Source: Ignavibacteriaceae bacterium (GTDB lineage Bacteria > Bacteroidota > Ignavibacteria > Ignavibacteriales > Ignavibacteriaceae). Taken from it: a stretch of DNA of 5,623 nt. The number at the start of each line of letters is the position of its first letter. Position 1 is the stretch's first letter. This document shows positions 1-5,623 of this stretch, piece after piece. Made by a program: the position numbers and the translations under genes. The stretch is taken from the NCBI GenBank assembly GCA_025455085.1, contig JALONF010000147.1, positions 1 through 5,623 on the forward strand. Direction: 5' to 3'. Under the pieces are notes generated by a model. That model saw nothing but the letters and a program-made list of their open reading frames with translations. It did no database searches and had not been told where the DNA came from.

Positions 1-237
1 ATCCCCTTTTATATTGCAGCGCCTTCAACAACGATTGACAGAACTATTCCAACAGGAAATGAGATAGTGATTGAATATCGAAATAAAAAAGAGTTATTCT
101 ACTTTGGAGAAACTCTCATCACACCGGATGATTACGATGCTTTCACTCCAGCATTTGATGTAACTCCTGCACATTTAATCTCCGGAATAATTACTGAAGA
201 AGGTCTATTTTCTTTCCCATATAACTTCATCAGATGA
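1..237 (+). CDS. mtnA: S-methyl-5-thioribose-1-phosphate isomerase, C-terminal part (5' end outside window)
   Basis: The reading frame is open from base 1 to a TGA at 235-237 and gives the last 78 residues of a protein whose family is usually about 340-370 residues long. The visible part opens with PFYIAAPSTTID and later has AFDVTPAHLISGIITEEG. Both match conserved C-terminal blocks of the MtnA / eIF2B-alpha-like family (AAP..TID, then FDVTP..LI..IITE.G). MtnA converts 5-methylthioribose-1-phosphate to 5-methylthioribulose-1-phosphate in the cytoplasmic methionine salvage pathway. The catalytic residues lie upstream and cannot be checked. The block that often reads IPIEER is here IVIEYRN, a mild divergence. 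The stop overlaps the recO start (ATGA), so the two are probably co-transcribed and translationally coupled. A related eIF2B-like sugar-phosphate isomerase is the main alternative, but the two blocks favour MtnA. Confidence 0.87.
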   Translation: MPFYIAAPSTTIDRTIPTGNEIVIEYRNKKELFYFGETLITPDDYDAFTPAFDVTPAHLISGIITEEGLFSFPYNFIR

Positions 238-971
238 GCGAAATAGTAAAAACTGAAGCCATAGTTCTGAGCAAAATGAACTATGGTGATTCCAGCAGTA
301 TTGCCTCAATGTTCACTGAGGATTTAGGTAAAATCACTGTGATCGTTAAAGGTGCTCGCTCACCAAAATCGAAATATGGAAAAATAGTTGATCCCTTGAA
401 CTATTTAGCCGTTGTTCTTTATAAAAAAGAATCGAGGGAAATTCAATTACTATCTCAGGCTGATATAGTTGAGCATTATCCGAACATTAAAAATGATCTC
501 AGCAAATTAGGATATGCTTATGGAGTAGTTGAACTTGTCAAGAATCTCCTTGCTGATCACGAAGTCAATAAGAAAATATTTAAAGGAATAGTAAAAATTC
601 TATCAAGGTTAAATTCTGGTGAAGAAAAATCGGAAATCACTTTCGGTCGTTTCTTTATGTTTCTTCTGAAGGAAACAGGTTATGAAATCCAGATTGATTC
701 CTGTGCTCTTTGCGGTAAGCAAAAATTCGATGGGGATGTATTTTATAATTTTGAAAAAGGATTGATATGCGGTGAATGCAAAAAAACAGTGGTTGATAAT
801 TATGATATAAATTTGGAACTTTTTGGGTATCTAAATTGTCTAAAAACCAATGAATCGGCAGAAACTTTTAGTAATCTAATAGTTCGAAAAGCGATAGTTT
901 TTATGGAAAATCATTTAAAGTATCACGTGCCGGATTTTAAAGGTATAAGTTCACTAAAACTTTTTAATTAG
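234..971 (+). CDS. recO: DNA repair protein RecO
   Basis: This 245-residue protein has the usual length and layout of RecO, the cytoplasmic mediator that binds SSB and DNA and, with RecR (and RecF), loads RecA on gapped DNA; it also anneals single strands. Residues 1-80 fit the N-terminal OB fold: TEAIVLSKMNYGDSS, then the basic loop VKGARSPKSKYG (38-49), the typical RecO N-terminal signature. Residues about 85-150 are the helical domain. A zinc-finger-like C4 set follows, C157-x2-C160 and C179-x2-C182, which many but not all RecO proteins keep. The ATG at 234 lies inside the end of mtnA and shares the ATGA overlap, with no clear Shine-Dalgarno. That points to translation by ribosomes finishing mtnA. 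The gene ends at TAG 969-971, 82 nt before the protease gene, so it is probably the last gene of its unit. No truncation or frameshift is seen. Confidence 0.94.
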   Translation: MSEIVKTEAIVLSKMNYGDSSSIASMFTEDLGKITVIVKGARSPKSKYGKIVDPLNYLAVVLYKKESREIQLLSQADIVEHYPNIKNDLSKLGYAYGVVELVKNLLADHEVNKKIFKGIVKILSRLNSGEEKSEITFGRFFMFLLKETGYEIQIDSCALCGKQKFDGDVFYNFEKGLICGECKKTVVDNYDINLELFGYLNCLKTNESAETFSNLIVRKAIVFMENHLKYHVPDFKGISSLKLFN

Positions 972-997
972 AGGTAGACTGAGTTATTTGTTACTAT

Positions 998-1014
998 CCT
1001 GAAACTAATTCAGG
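998..1014. repeat. Perfect inverted repeat CCTGAA-N5-TTCAGG ahead of the HtrA gene
   Basis: CCTGAA (998-1003) and TTCAGG (1009-1014) are exact reverse complements separated by ACTAA. The repeat lies in the 82-nt gap between recO and htrA, ending 5 bases before a TATAAT box. A T-tract does not follow, so it is a poor intrinsic terminator for recO. Its placement just upstream of a -10-like box suits an operator for a dimeric regulator, but this is inference; a 6-bp repeat can arise by chance. Confidence 0.35.
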
Positions 1015-1019
1015 CAAAA

Positions 1020-1025
1020 TATAAT
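1020..1025 (+). promoter_or_regulatory. Candidate -10 box (TATAAT) of the HtrA gene
   Basis: An exact TATAAT lies 28 bases before the htrA ATG. It would put the transcript start near 1032 and leave a leader of about 20 nt that includes the GGAG at 1043-1046. The sequence continues TATAATTTG, which resembles the Bacteroidota -7 element TAnnTTTG but with one extra base in the spacer. I see no good -35/-33 partner at the right distance: TTTG at 987-990 is too far upstream. TATAAT in AT-rich DNA is weak evidence alone. Confidence 0.33.
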
Positions 1026-1053
1026 TTGATAATTAACTTATTGGAGTAATAAA

Positions 1054-2538
1054 ATGAAGATTAAAGGAATTATTGGTGCGTTGTCACTTTTATTTATCGG
1101 GATTCTTTTTGGAGCAATTTTAGTTTCCGGATTTGGACTTGTTAGACCGGGATTGGCAGATCTGAATCTTGGGGCTACTGAACCTCCCGTAAAGTTGGAT
1201 GCAGATGCATCGTCATTCAGTCAGGCATTTATTGAAGTTGCAGAAAAAGTAACTCCAATGATTGTTCAGATTTCCGTAGTATCTGAAAGGGAGAACCCGC
1301 ATAAAGACTGGTTCTTTTTCCCATTTAAAGATATGCCGAATGAACAAAGAGGATCCGGTAGTGGTATAATTATTTCAGCTGATGGCTACATTCTCACAAA
1401 CAACCACGTGGTTGAAAATGCAAGTAAGGTGACAGTTGGATTATCCGATAAAAGACAATTTGATGCAACTGTTGTTGGAACTGATCCGCTCACTGATCTG
1501 GCTGTCGTAAAAATAGAGGCAAGTAATCTTCCGGTAGCATTTCTCGGTAACTCAGACAATCTTAAAGTTGGCCAATGGGTTATGGCTATTGGTAATCCAC
1601 TCTCATTATCATCTACAGTTACTGCTGGAATTGTCAGCGCAATTGGAAGAGGTCAGTTAGGATTGATAAGAGATAGTTACGGAGTTGAGAATTTTATTCA
1701 GACTGATGCAGCAATAAATCCTGGAAACAGTGGTGGTGCACTGGTAGATTTATCAGGTTCCGTAATCGGAATTAATTCAGCGATTGCCGCTGGCGGAGGT
1801 GGAACTTATATTGGTTATGGTTTTGCAATTCCTGTTAATCTTGCTAAAGCAGTTGCGCAGGATTTGATTGCTCATGGCAAGGTCAGCAGAGGTTATATTG
1901 GAATTAATATTGGTGAAGTTGATAATGCCATTGCTAAATCACTTGGTATGGATGCGCCCAAAGGAATTATCATTCAGGGAATCGTTGAAGATGGTGCAGC
2001 TTCAAAAGCTGATTTGAAAGCCGGAGATATTATCCTGGAAATTGATGGTCGCGAAGTCAACAGACCAAATGAATTACAAAGCTATGTTGCGTCGCTCACT
2101 GCTGGTACTACGGTTAACTTAAAAATTTTCAGAGATGGTAAAACTTTAGAAAGAAAAGTTACTCTTAAAGCACGTGATGAAGAGGTTAAAACTGAACCGG
2201 TATCCGATAAAAATGATTCAAAAGAAAAGAGTGAGTCTGGAATGACTTCTGCTACGTTTGACGATATTGGATTAACCGTGAAGAATCTCTCTGAAAAAGA
2301 TAAATCTGACTATAATCTAAATAAGGGTGTCATGATATCACAGGTTGAACCATTCAGTAAAGCAGAAGACCAAAGATTATTTTCTGGACTTGTAATCACG
2401 GAAGCCGATAAAGAGAAGATTGATAACGTTGACGATTTCAAGCAAATAGTTGAAAAGAAAAAGGGGTCAGCTCTTTTAATGAAGGTAGTGGATAAAGAAG
2501 GAAATAACAGATTTGTGGGTATTGAAATACCGGATTAG
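1054..2538 (+). CDS. htrA: HtrA/Deg-family serine protease with two PDZ domains, exported or membrane-anchored
   Basis: This 494-residue protein has full HtrA architecture: an N-terminal hydrophobic segment (about 6-29), a trypsin-like protease domain (about 55-265), PDZ1 (about 278-372), an acidic/lysine-rich linker (about 374-398) and a C-terminal PDZ2 (about 400-494). The catalytic triad is visible: H118 in TNNHVV, D148 in DPLTDLAV and S226 in PGNSGGAL. HtrA proteases degrade or refold misfolded proteins in the cell envelope. The leader could be a signal anchor or a signal peptide cleaved near GLA-35/D; no lipobox cysteine is present. The LA loop (about 77-99, rich in Phe) is short, as in DegQ/DegS-type proteins rather than E. 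coli DegP. PDZ2 is the less typical domain. The ATG at 1054 has GGAG seven bases upstream, and an in-frame TAA at 1030-1032 excludes a longer start. The gene is bounded by a gap upstream and a strong terminator downstream, so it is probably monocistronic. DegP, DegQ or MucD subfamily cannot be decided here. Confidence 0.95.
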   Translation: MKIKGIIGALSLLFIGILFGAILVSGFGLVRPGLADLNLGATEPPVKLDADASSFSQAFIEVAEKVTPMIVQISVVSERENPHKDWFFFPFKDMPNEQRGSGSGIIISADGYILTNNHVVENASKVTVGLSDKRQFDATVVGTDPLTDLAVVKIEASNLPVAFLGNSDNLKVGQWVMAIGNPLSLSSTVTAGIVSAIGRGQLGLIRDSYGVENFIQTDAAINPGNSGGALVDLSGSVIGINSAIAAGGGGTYIGYGFAIPVNLAKAVAQDLIAHGKVSRGYIGINIGEVDNAIAKSLGMDAPKGIIIQGIVEDGAASKADLKAGDIILEIDGREVNRPNELQSYVASLTAGTTVNLKIFRDGKTLERKVTLKARDEEVKTEPVSDKNDSKEKSESGMTSATFDDIGLTVKNLSEKDKSDYNLNKGVMISQVEPFSKAEDQRLFSGLVITEADKEKIDNVDDFKQIVEKKKGSALLMKVVDKEGNNRFVGIEIPD

Positions 2539-2561
2539 TAATTAACCTAATTCTTTTTTGG

Positions 2562-2590
2562 AAGACGCCCGCTTAAACGGGCGTTTTTTT
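2562..2590 (+). terminator. Rho-independent terminator of the HtrA gene
   Basis: A GC-rich stem ACGCCCG (2565-2571) pairs perfectly with CGGGCGT (2578-2584) around the loop CTTAAA. It is followed by seven T in a row (2584-2590). The stem can be lengthened through the flanking AAG/TTT bases by two A-T pairs and a G-T pair. It starts 24 bases after the htrA stop and stands out against the AT-rich surroundings, so termination here is very likely and separates htrA from aroC. Confidence 0.92.
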
Positions 2591-2597
2591 ATATTTG
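2590..2597 (+). promoter_or_regulatory. Candidate Bacteroidota-type -7 element for aroC, on the terminator tail
   Basis: TATATTTG at 2590-2597 exactly fits TAnnTTTG, the -7 consensus known from Bacteroidota housekeeping promoters. Its first T is the last T of the terminator tract. A start about 6-7 bases downstream would leave a leader of roughly 17 nt before the aroC ATG, which has no Shine-Dalgarno and an A/T-only 18-nt stretch before it. The matching -33 TTTG is not found at the usual spacing: that region is the terminator stem, and the nearest TTTG is at 2557-2560, about 29 bases away. The call therefore rests on one half-element. Confidence 0.33.
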
Positions 2598-2620
2598 CCT
2601 GTAAATAAAAATATAAATTT

Positions 2621-3832
2621 ATGATAAGATTTTTAACTGCCGGAGAATCACACGGAAAAGCTCTCGTAACAATAGTTGAAGGATTTCCTTCTAATATTCC
2701 AATATCTGCAGGGGAGATTAATTACCAGCTAAAAAGAAGGCAGGGTGGTTATGGCAGAGGTACAAGAATGAAGATTGAATCTGATTCAGTCCAGATCCTA
2801 AGCGGAATACGATTCGGAAAAACTCTTGGCTCACCAATTTCATTTTTGATTGAGAACAAAGATTGGGTCAATTGGGAAAAAGAGTTGAGCGTTCAACAAA
2901 ACAAAGAATCAATTAAGAAAATCACTATACCTCGACCTGGACATGCTGATCTTGTGGGAGTTTCAAAATATAACTTTGATGATATTAGAAACTCGATTGA
3001 GCGCTCAAGTGCCAGAGAAACTGCAGCAAGGATGGCAGCAGGGTCAATTGCAAGAATATTTCTTGAGCATTTTGGAATTAAAATAGCAAGTTATGTAGAG
3101 AGCATAGGCGGCATCTATCCCTCAAACGATTATTTCAATCAGCTATTAAAAAATAAAACTTTACTGTTAAAATCAGGCTTGAATATATCAGCTAAGGCTG
3201 ATAAAAGTGCGGTTCGCGTTCTTGATGAGTCTCAGGAAAAGAAAATCATTAATAAGATAAAGTCAGTGAAGAAAAGCGGCGATACTCTGGGCGGAACTTT
3301 TATCGCCATTGCTACTGGAGTTCCCGTTGGATTAGGAAGCTTTATGCATTTTGATAGAAGACTCGATGCAGATATTGCTTTTCATTTAATGTCTATAAAT
3401 GCTGTAAAGGGTGTTGAGATTGGGAATGGATTTGAAAGTGCAGAGCAGTATGGCTCACAAGTGCACGATGAAATTACGATTGATGTTAAAAATTTTTCAA
3501 GAAAGACAAATCACTCTGGTGGCATCGAAGGCGGTATCTCCAATGGTTTGCCAATTTTAGTCAGAGCAGCAATGAAACCAATTTCCACATTAGCAAGACC
3601 GCTGAATAGTATCGATTTAACTACAATGAAAAAAATTATTTCCAGATATGAGCGTAGTGATTTTACGGCTGTACCATCATGTGCAGTTGTAGCGGAGAGT
3701 ATGCTTGCCTGGGTTCTCGCTAAACATTTCCTCATTAAATTTGGCGGTGACTCACTTGAGGAAACCGAAGATAATTTTTCTTCGTTCACGAAAAAATCAT
3801 TTGATAGAATTCGAAAAGGATTTAAGAAATAG
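2621..3832 (+). CDS. aroC: Chorismate synthase
   Basis: AroC removes phosphate from 5-enolpyruvylshikimate-3-phosphate to give chorismate, the last step of the shikimate pathway, using reduced FMN in the cytoplasm as a tetramer. The family signatures appear in order: GESHG at 8-12 with catalytic H11; RRQGGYGRGTRM at 39-50; RPGHAD at 105-110 with the second catalytic H108; RSSARETAAR at 128-137; GGIEGGISNG at 300-309; and RSD at 345-347 followed by the AVVAE block, where D347 fits the conserved active-site Asp. At 403 residues it is longer than E. coli AroC (about 360) and close to the Gram-positive-like type, with extra length mainly in a Lys/Glu-rich loop near 84-102 and a basic C-terminal tail. 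The ATG at 2621 is preceded by an in-frame TAA at 2606-2608, and MIRFLTAGESHG is the normal family start. It leads a likely operon: the next gene begins one base after its TAG. Confidence 0.97.
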   Translation: MIRFLTAGESHGKALVTIVEGFPSNIPISAGEINYQLKRRQGGYGRGTRMKIESDSVQILSGIRFGKTLGSPISFLIENKDWVNWEKELSVQQNKESIKKITIPRPGHADLVGVSKYNFDDIRNSIERSSARETAARMAAGSIARIFLEHFGIKIASYVESIGGIYPSNDYFNQLLKNKTLLLKSGLNISAKADKSAVRVLDESQEKKIINKIKSVKKSGDTLGGTFIAIATGVPVGLGSFMHFDRRLDADIAFHLMSINAVKGVEIGNGFESAEQYGSQVHDEITIDVKNFSRKTNHSGGIEGGISNGLPILVRAAMKPISTLARPLNSIDLTTMKKIISRYERSDFTAVPSCAVVAESMLAWVLAKHFLIKFGGDSLEETEDNFSSFTKKSFDRIRKGFKK

Positions 3833-3833
3833 T

Positions 3834-4475
3834 ATGATAAAAGTGAAAGTATTTACGTTTAACCTGTTTTCTGAAAACACGATTATCCTTTGGGATGATG
3901 AAACAAAAGAAGCCGCAGTAATCGATCCCGGAACATCATCGCTTGATGAAGAAAAAACTTTAGCTGATTTTATTTTTTCTGAAGAACTGAATGTAAAATT
4001 TCTAATAAATACTCATTGCCATATTGATCATATTCTAGGCTGTAAGTTTGTTAAGGAAAAATATAGTCCGGCTTATTATGCGCCAGAAAAGGACATTCCT
4101 CTGCTCGAACATGCTCAACAGCAAGCACAGATGTTCGATATTATCCTGGAAGAACCTCCCAAACCTGATCGGTTGATAAACGAAACCACAGATATTTCAC
4201 TCGGCAATTCAAAACTAAAATTCCTATTTACACCGGGGCATACACCCGGTGAGTTTTGCATTTATCTTGAAAAAGAAAAAATTTGTATAACTGGAGATGT
4301 TTTGTTTAATGAAAGCATCGGCAGAACAGATTTATGGGGTGGAGACTATAATACTCTCATTGAATCGATAGAAAATAAATTATTTGTACTTCCGGATGAG
4401 GTAGTGATATATCCTGGGCATGGTGTATCAAGCACAATTGGTTATGAAAAACAAAGTAATCCTTTTCTTGTCTAA
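3834..4475 (+). CDS. Metallo-beta-lactamase-fold hydrolase, glyoxalase II-like (YcbL type)
   Basis: This 213-residue protein has the complete metal-binding set of the MBL superfamily: H61, H63, D65 and H66 in THCHIDH, H136 in TPGHTPG, D155 in ITGD, and H196 in YPGHG. Its size and its tail (PGHG..STIG.EK.SNPFL) match small single-domain MBL hydrolases annotated as glyoxalase II-like or YcbL-like. These hydrolyse thioesters such as S-lactoylglutathione in some cases, but the true substrate of most is unknown. No signal peptide is seen, so it is probably cytoplasmic. The frame is open further upstream, to an ATG at 3705 inside aroC, but I chose ATG 3834: it gives the usual first strand (MIKVKVFTFN), and the extra 43 residues are aroC read out of frame. 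The start lies one base after the aroC stop, with AAAGGA at 3815-3820 as a distant ribosome site, so coupling to aroC is likely. The link to chorismate synthesis is positional only. Confidence 0.93.
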   Translation: MIKVKVFTFNLFSENTIILWDDETKEAAVIDPGTSSLDEEKTLADFIFSEELNVKFLINTHCHIDHILGCKFVKEKYSPAYYAPEKDIPLLEHAQQQAQMFDIILEEPPKPDRLINETTDISLGNSKLKFLFTPGHTPGEFCIYLEKEKICITGDVLFNESIGRTDLWGGDYNTLIESIENKLFVLPDEVVIYPGHGVSSTIGYEKQSNPFLV

Positions 4476-4484
4476 CAAGATTTT
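4466..4484 (+). terminator. Weak hairpin plus T4 at the end of the MBL hydrolase gene
   Basis: TCTTGT (4466-4471) pairs with ACAAGA (4475-4480) around a CTA loop and is followed by TTTT. The TAA stop codon begins in the loop and ends in the 3' arm. The stem is AT-rich and only 6 bp, so at most it is an attenuating or partial terminator between the hydrolase and the carboxylase gene; it may be chance. Confidence 0.2.
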
Positions 4485-4505
4485 AATTCTAGAACGAGGT
4501 TTCCT

Positions 4506-5623
4506 ATGAAAGATAAAATCGACAAACTCACTAAGCTTAAAGAACAGGCGAAGCTCGGTGGTGGAAGTGAAAGAATAAAAAGTCAGCATGAAAAAGGTAA
4601 ACTGACTGCACGAGAGAGAATCGAATTACTCGTTGATGAAGGCAGCTTTGATGAAGTTGATATGTTTGTTAAACATCGTGCAACAGATTTTGGTTTGGAT
4701 AGACAGCACTTTCCCGGAGATGGTGTTGTAACCGGCTTTGCTAAAATTGATGGAAGGCCGATAGCATTGTTCAGCCAGGATTTTACAGTGTTTGGAGGCT
4801 CGCTCTCAGAAACACATGCAGAAAAGATTGTTAAAGTAATGAAGATGGCAATGAAGGCCGGCATTCCACTAATTGGATTGAATGATTCTGGCGGTGCAAG
4901 AATTCAGGAAGGGGTGGTAAGTCTGGGTGGTTATGCTGATATTTTTTTGCTGAATACTCTTGCGTCCGGAGTTATTCCCCAAATTTCTGTTGTACTTGGT
5001 CCTTGTGCCGGCGGGGCTGTCTATTCACCGGCAATAACTGATTTTGTTTTTATGGTTAAGAACACAAGTTACATGTTTGTGACAGGACCTAATGTAGTTA
5101 AAACTGTAACTCACGAAGATGTAAGTTTTGAAGAACTTGGTGGAGCTGAAACTCATGCAAGTAAAAGTGGAGTTGCTCATTTTGTTTTTGAAAATGAAAT
5201 TGAAACCTTACTCAATGTTAGAAAACTGCTCAGTTTCATACCACTGAACTATCGTGATAAAAGTCCTGAAAAAGATTTTGACCTAAGTAAATTATCTCCA
5301 GATTCCAGGCTGGATGAAATCATTCCTGACAGTCCAAACAAACCGTACGATATGAAGCAGGTTATTATTCTTCTTGCAGATGATCAGGATTTTCTTGAAG
5401 TGCAGCAATTTTATGCTGAGAATATAATTTGCGGATTCTGCAGGATTGGTGGAATGGCTGTTGGTGTTATTGCAAATCAGCCGCAAGTTCTTGCTGGAGT
5501 ATTGGATATAAATGCATCAACAAAAGCAGCACGCTTTGTCAGATTCTGCGATGCGTTTAATATTCCTATGCTTGTTCTCGTAGATGTTCCCGGATTTTTA
5601 CCGGGAACTGAACAGGAATGGAA
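4506..5623 (+). CDS. pccB: Acyl-CoA carboxylase carboxyltransferase (beta) subunit, PccB/MmdA type, 3' end outside window
   Basis: The frame is open from ATG 4506 to the right edge and gives 372 residues of a family usually about 510-520 long. The start has GAGG at 4496-4499, six bases upstream, and an in-frame TAA at 4473-4475 excludes a longer form. Family blocks are clear: GGG.ERI..QH.KGKLTARERI (18-39), FPGDGVVTGFAKIDGRP (69-85), FTVFGGSLSETHAEKI (93-108), NDSGGARIQEGV (126-137), the oxyanion-hole block GPCAGGAVYSPA (165-176), TGPNVVKTVTHEDVS (193-207) and VDVPGFLPGTEQEW (359-372), the second CoA-site loop. The N-terminal carboxyltransferase domain is complete and the C-terminal one is cut. 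The subunit moves CO2 between carboxybiotin and an acyl-CoA, typically propionyl-CoA/methylmalonyl-CoA. It could serve a propionyl-CoA carboxylase or a sodium-pumping methylmalonyl-CoA decarboxylase. The Asp/Ile position that sets acyl preference (near 420) lies beyond the window, and no biotin carboxylase or carrier gene is visible to decide. Confidence 0.94.
   Translation, partial: MKDKIDKLTKLKEQAKLGGGSERIKSQHEKGKLTARERIELLVDEGSFDEVDMFVKHRATDFGLDRQHFPGDGVVTGFAKIDGRPIALFSQDFTVFGGSLSETHAEKIVKVMKMAMKAGIPLIGLNDSGGARIQEGVVSLGGYADIFLLNTLASGVIPQISVVLGPCAGGAVYSPAITDFVFMVKNTSYMFVTGPNVVKTVTHEDVSFEELGGAETHASKSGVAHFVFENEIETLLNVRKLLSFIPLNYRDKSPEKDFDLSKLSPDSRLDEIIPDSPNKPYDMKQVIILLADDQDFLEVQQFYAENIICGFCRIGGMAVGVIANQPQVLAGVLDINASTKAARFVRFCDAFNIPMLVLVDVPGFLPGTEQEW

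Noticed and set aside
304..321. Five-bp inverted repeat CCTCA-N8-TGAGG in recO
   Set aside because: It is short, lies inside coding sequence, and is expected by chance in a window this size.
3511..3789. Antisense open frame of 92 codons within the end of aroC
   Set aside because: It lies wholly opposite a well-conserved aroC region, has no recognisable domain or ribosome site, and is explained as a shadow of the sense codons.
3705..3833. In-frame 43-residue N-terminal extension of the MBL hydrolase starting inside aroC
   Set aside because: It is aroC read in another frame, the family starts at the strand beginning MIKVKVF, and ATG 3834 sits one base after the aroC stop.
4231..4251. Seven-bp inverted repeat CACCGGG-N7-CCCGGTG in the MBL hydrolase gene
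   Set aside because: It encodes the repeated Thr-Pro-Gly of the metal-binding TPGHTPG motif, so the symmetry follows from the codons.
4583..4864. Antisense open frame of 93 codons
   Set aside because: It is opposite the conserved N-terminal blocks of the carboxyltransferase subunit and has no independent support.
5292..5486. Antisense open frame of 64 codons
   Set aside because: It is opposite coding sequence of the carboxyltransferase subunit, short, and shows no family resemblance.
1..5623. Search for a new system: CRISPR arrays, retron or other structured RNA, toxin-antitoxin pairs, transposase ends, tRNA genes
   Set aside because: No spaced direct repeats, cloverleaf-like segments, transposase frames or small paired genes were seen; nearly every base is in a recognisable housekeeping gene.

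Overview
The window is AT-rich, densely coding DNA with every gene on the + strand. It holds housekeeping genes of a Gram-negative-type bacterium. I infer the Bacteroidota/Chlorobi/Ignavibacteria side of the tree. The reasons are low-GC codon use, several starts with weak or no Shine-Dalgarno, A/T-rich leaders, a Bacteroidota-like TAnnTTTG element, and an exported HtrA protease with a short LA loop. This placement rests on general resemblance, not on a database search.

Layout: (1) positions 1-237 are the 3' end of mtnA (methionine salvage), whose stop overlaps the start of recO (234-971, recombinational repair) by 4 bases. (2) An 82-nt gap holds a perfect 6-bp inverted repeat and a TATAAT box, then comes an HtrA/Deg serine protease (1054-2538) with two PDZ domains. 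(3) A strong rho-independent terminator (2562-2590) closes the protease unit, and a possible promoter element sits on its T-tract. (4) A second run of genes follows: aroC (chorismate synthase, 2621-3832), one base later a metallo-beta-lactamase-fold hydrolase of the glyoxalase II-like type (3834-4475), and 30 nt later an acyl-CoA carboxylase carboxyltransferase subunit of the PccB/MmdA type (4506 to beyond the right edge). No stretch over 300 bases lacks a gene.

The genes belong to different pathways: methionine salvage, DNA repair, envelope protein quality control, aromatic amino acid synthesis, thioester or other hydrolysis, and propionyl/methylmalonyl-CoA metabolism. The likely transcription units are mtnA-recO, htrA alone, and aroC-MBL hydrolase-pccB. 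I see no mobile element, CRISPR array, RNA gene, toxin-antitoxin pair or defence system, and no sign of a new multi-gene system. The observations most worth a second look are small regulatory ones: the palindrome ahead of htrA, and the promoter-like element fused to the terminator ahead of aroC.
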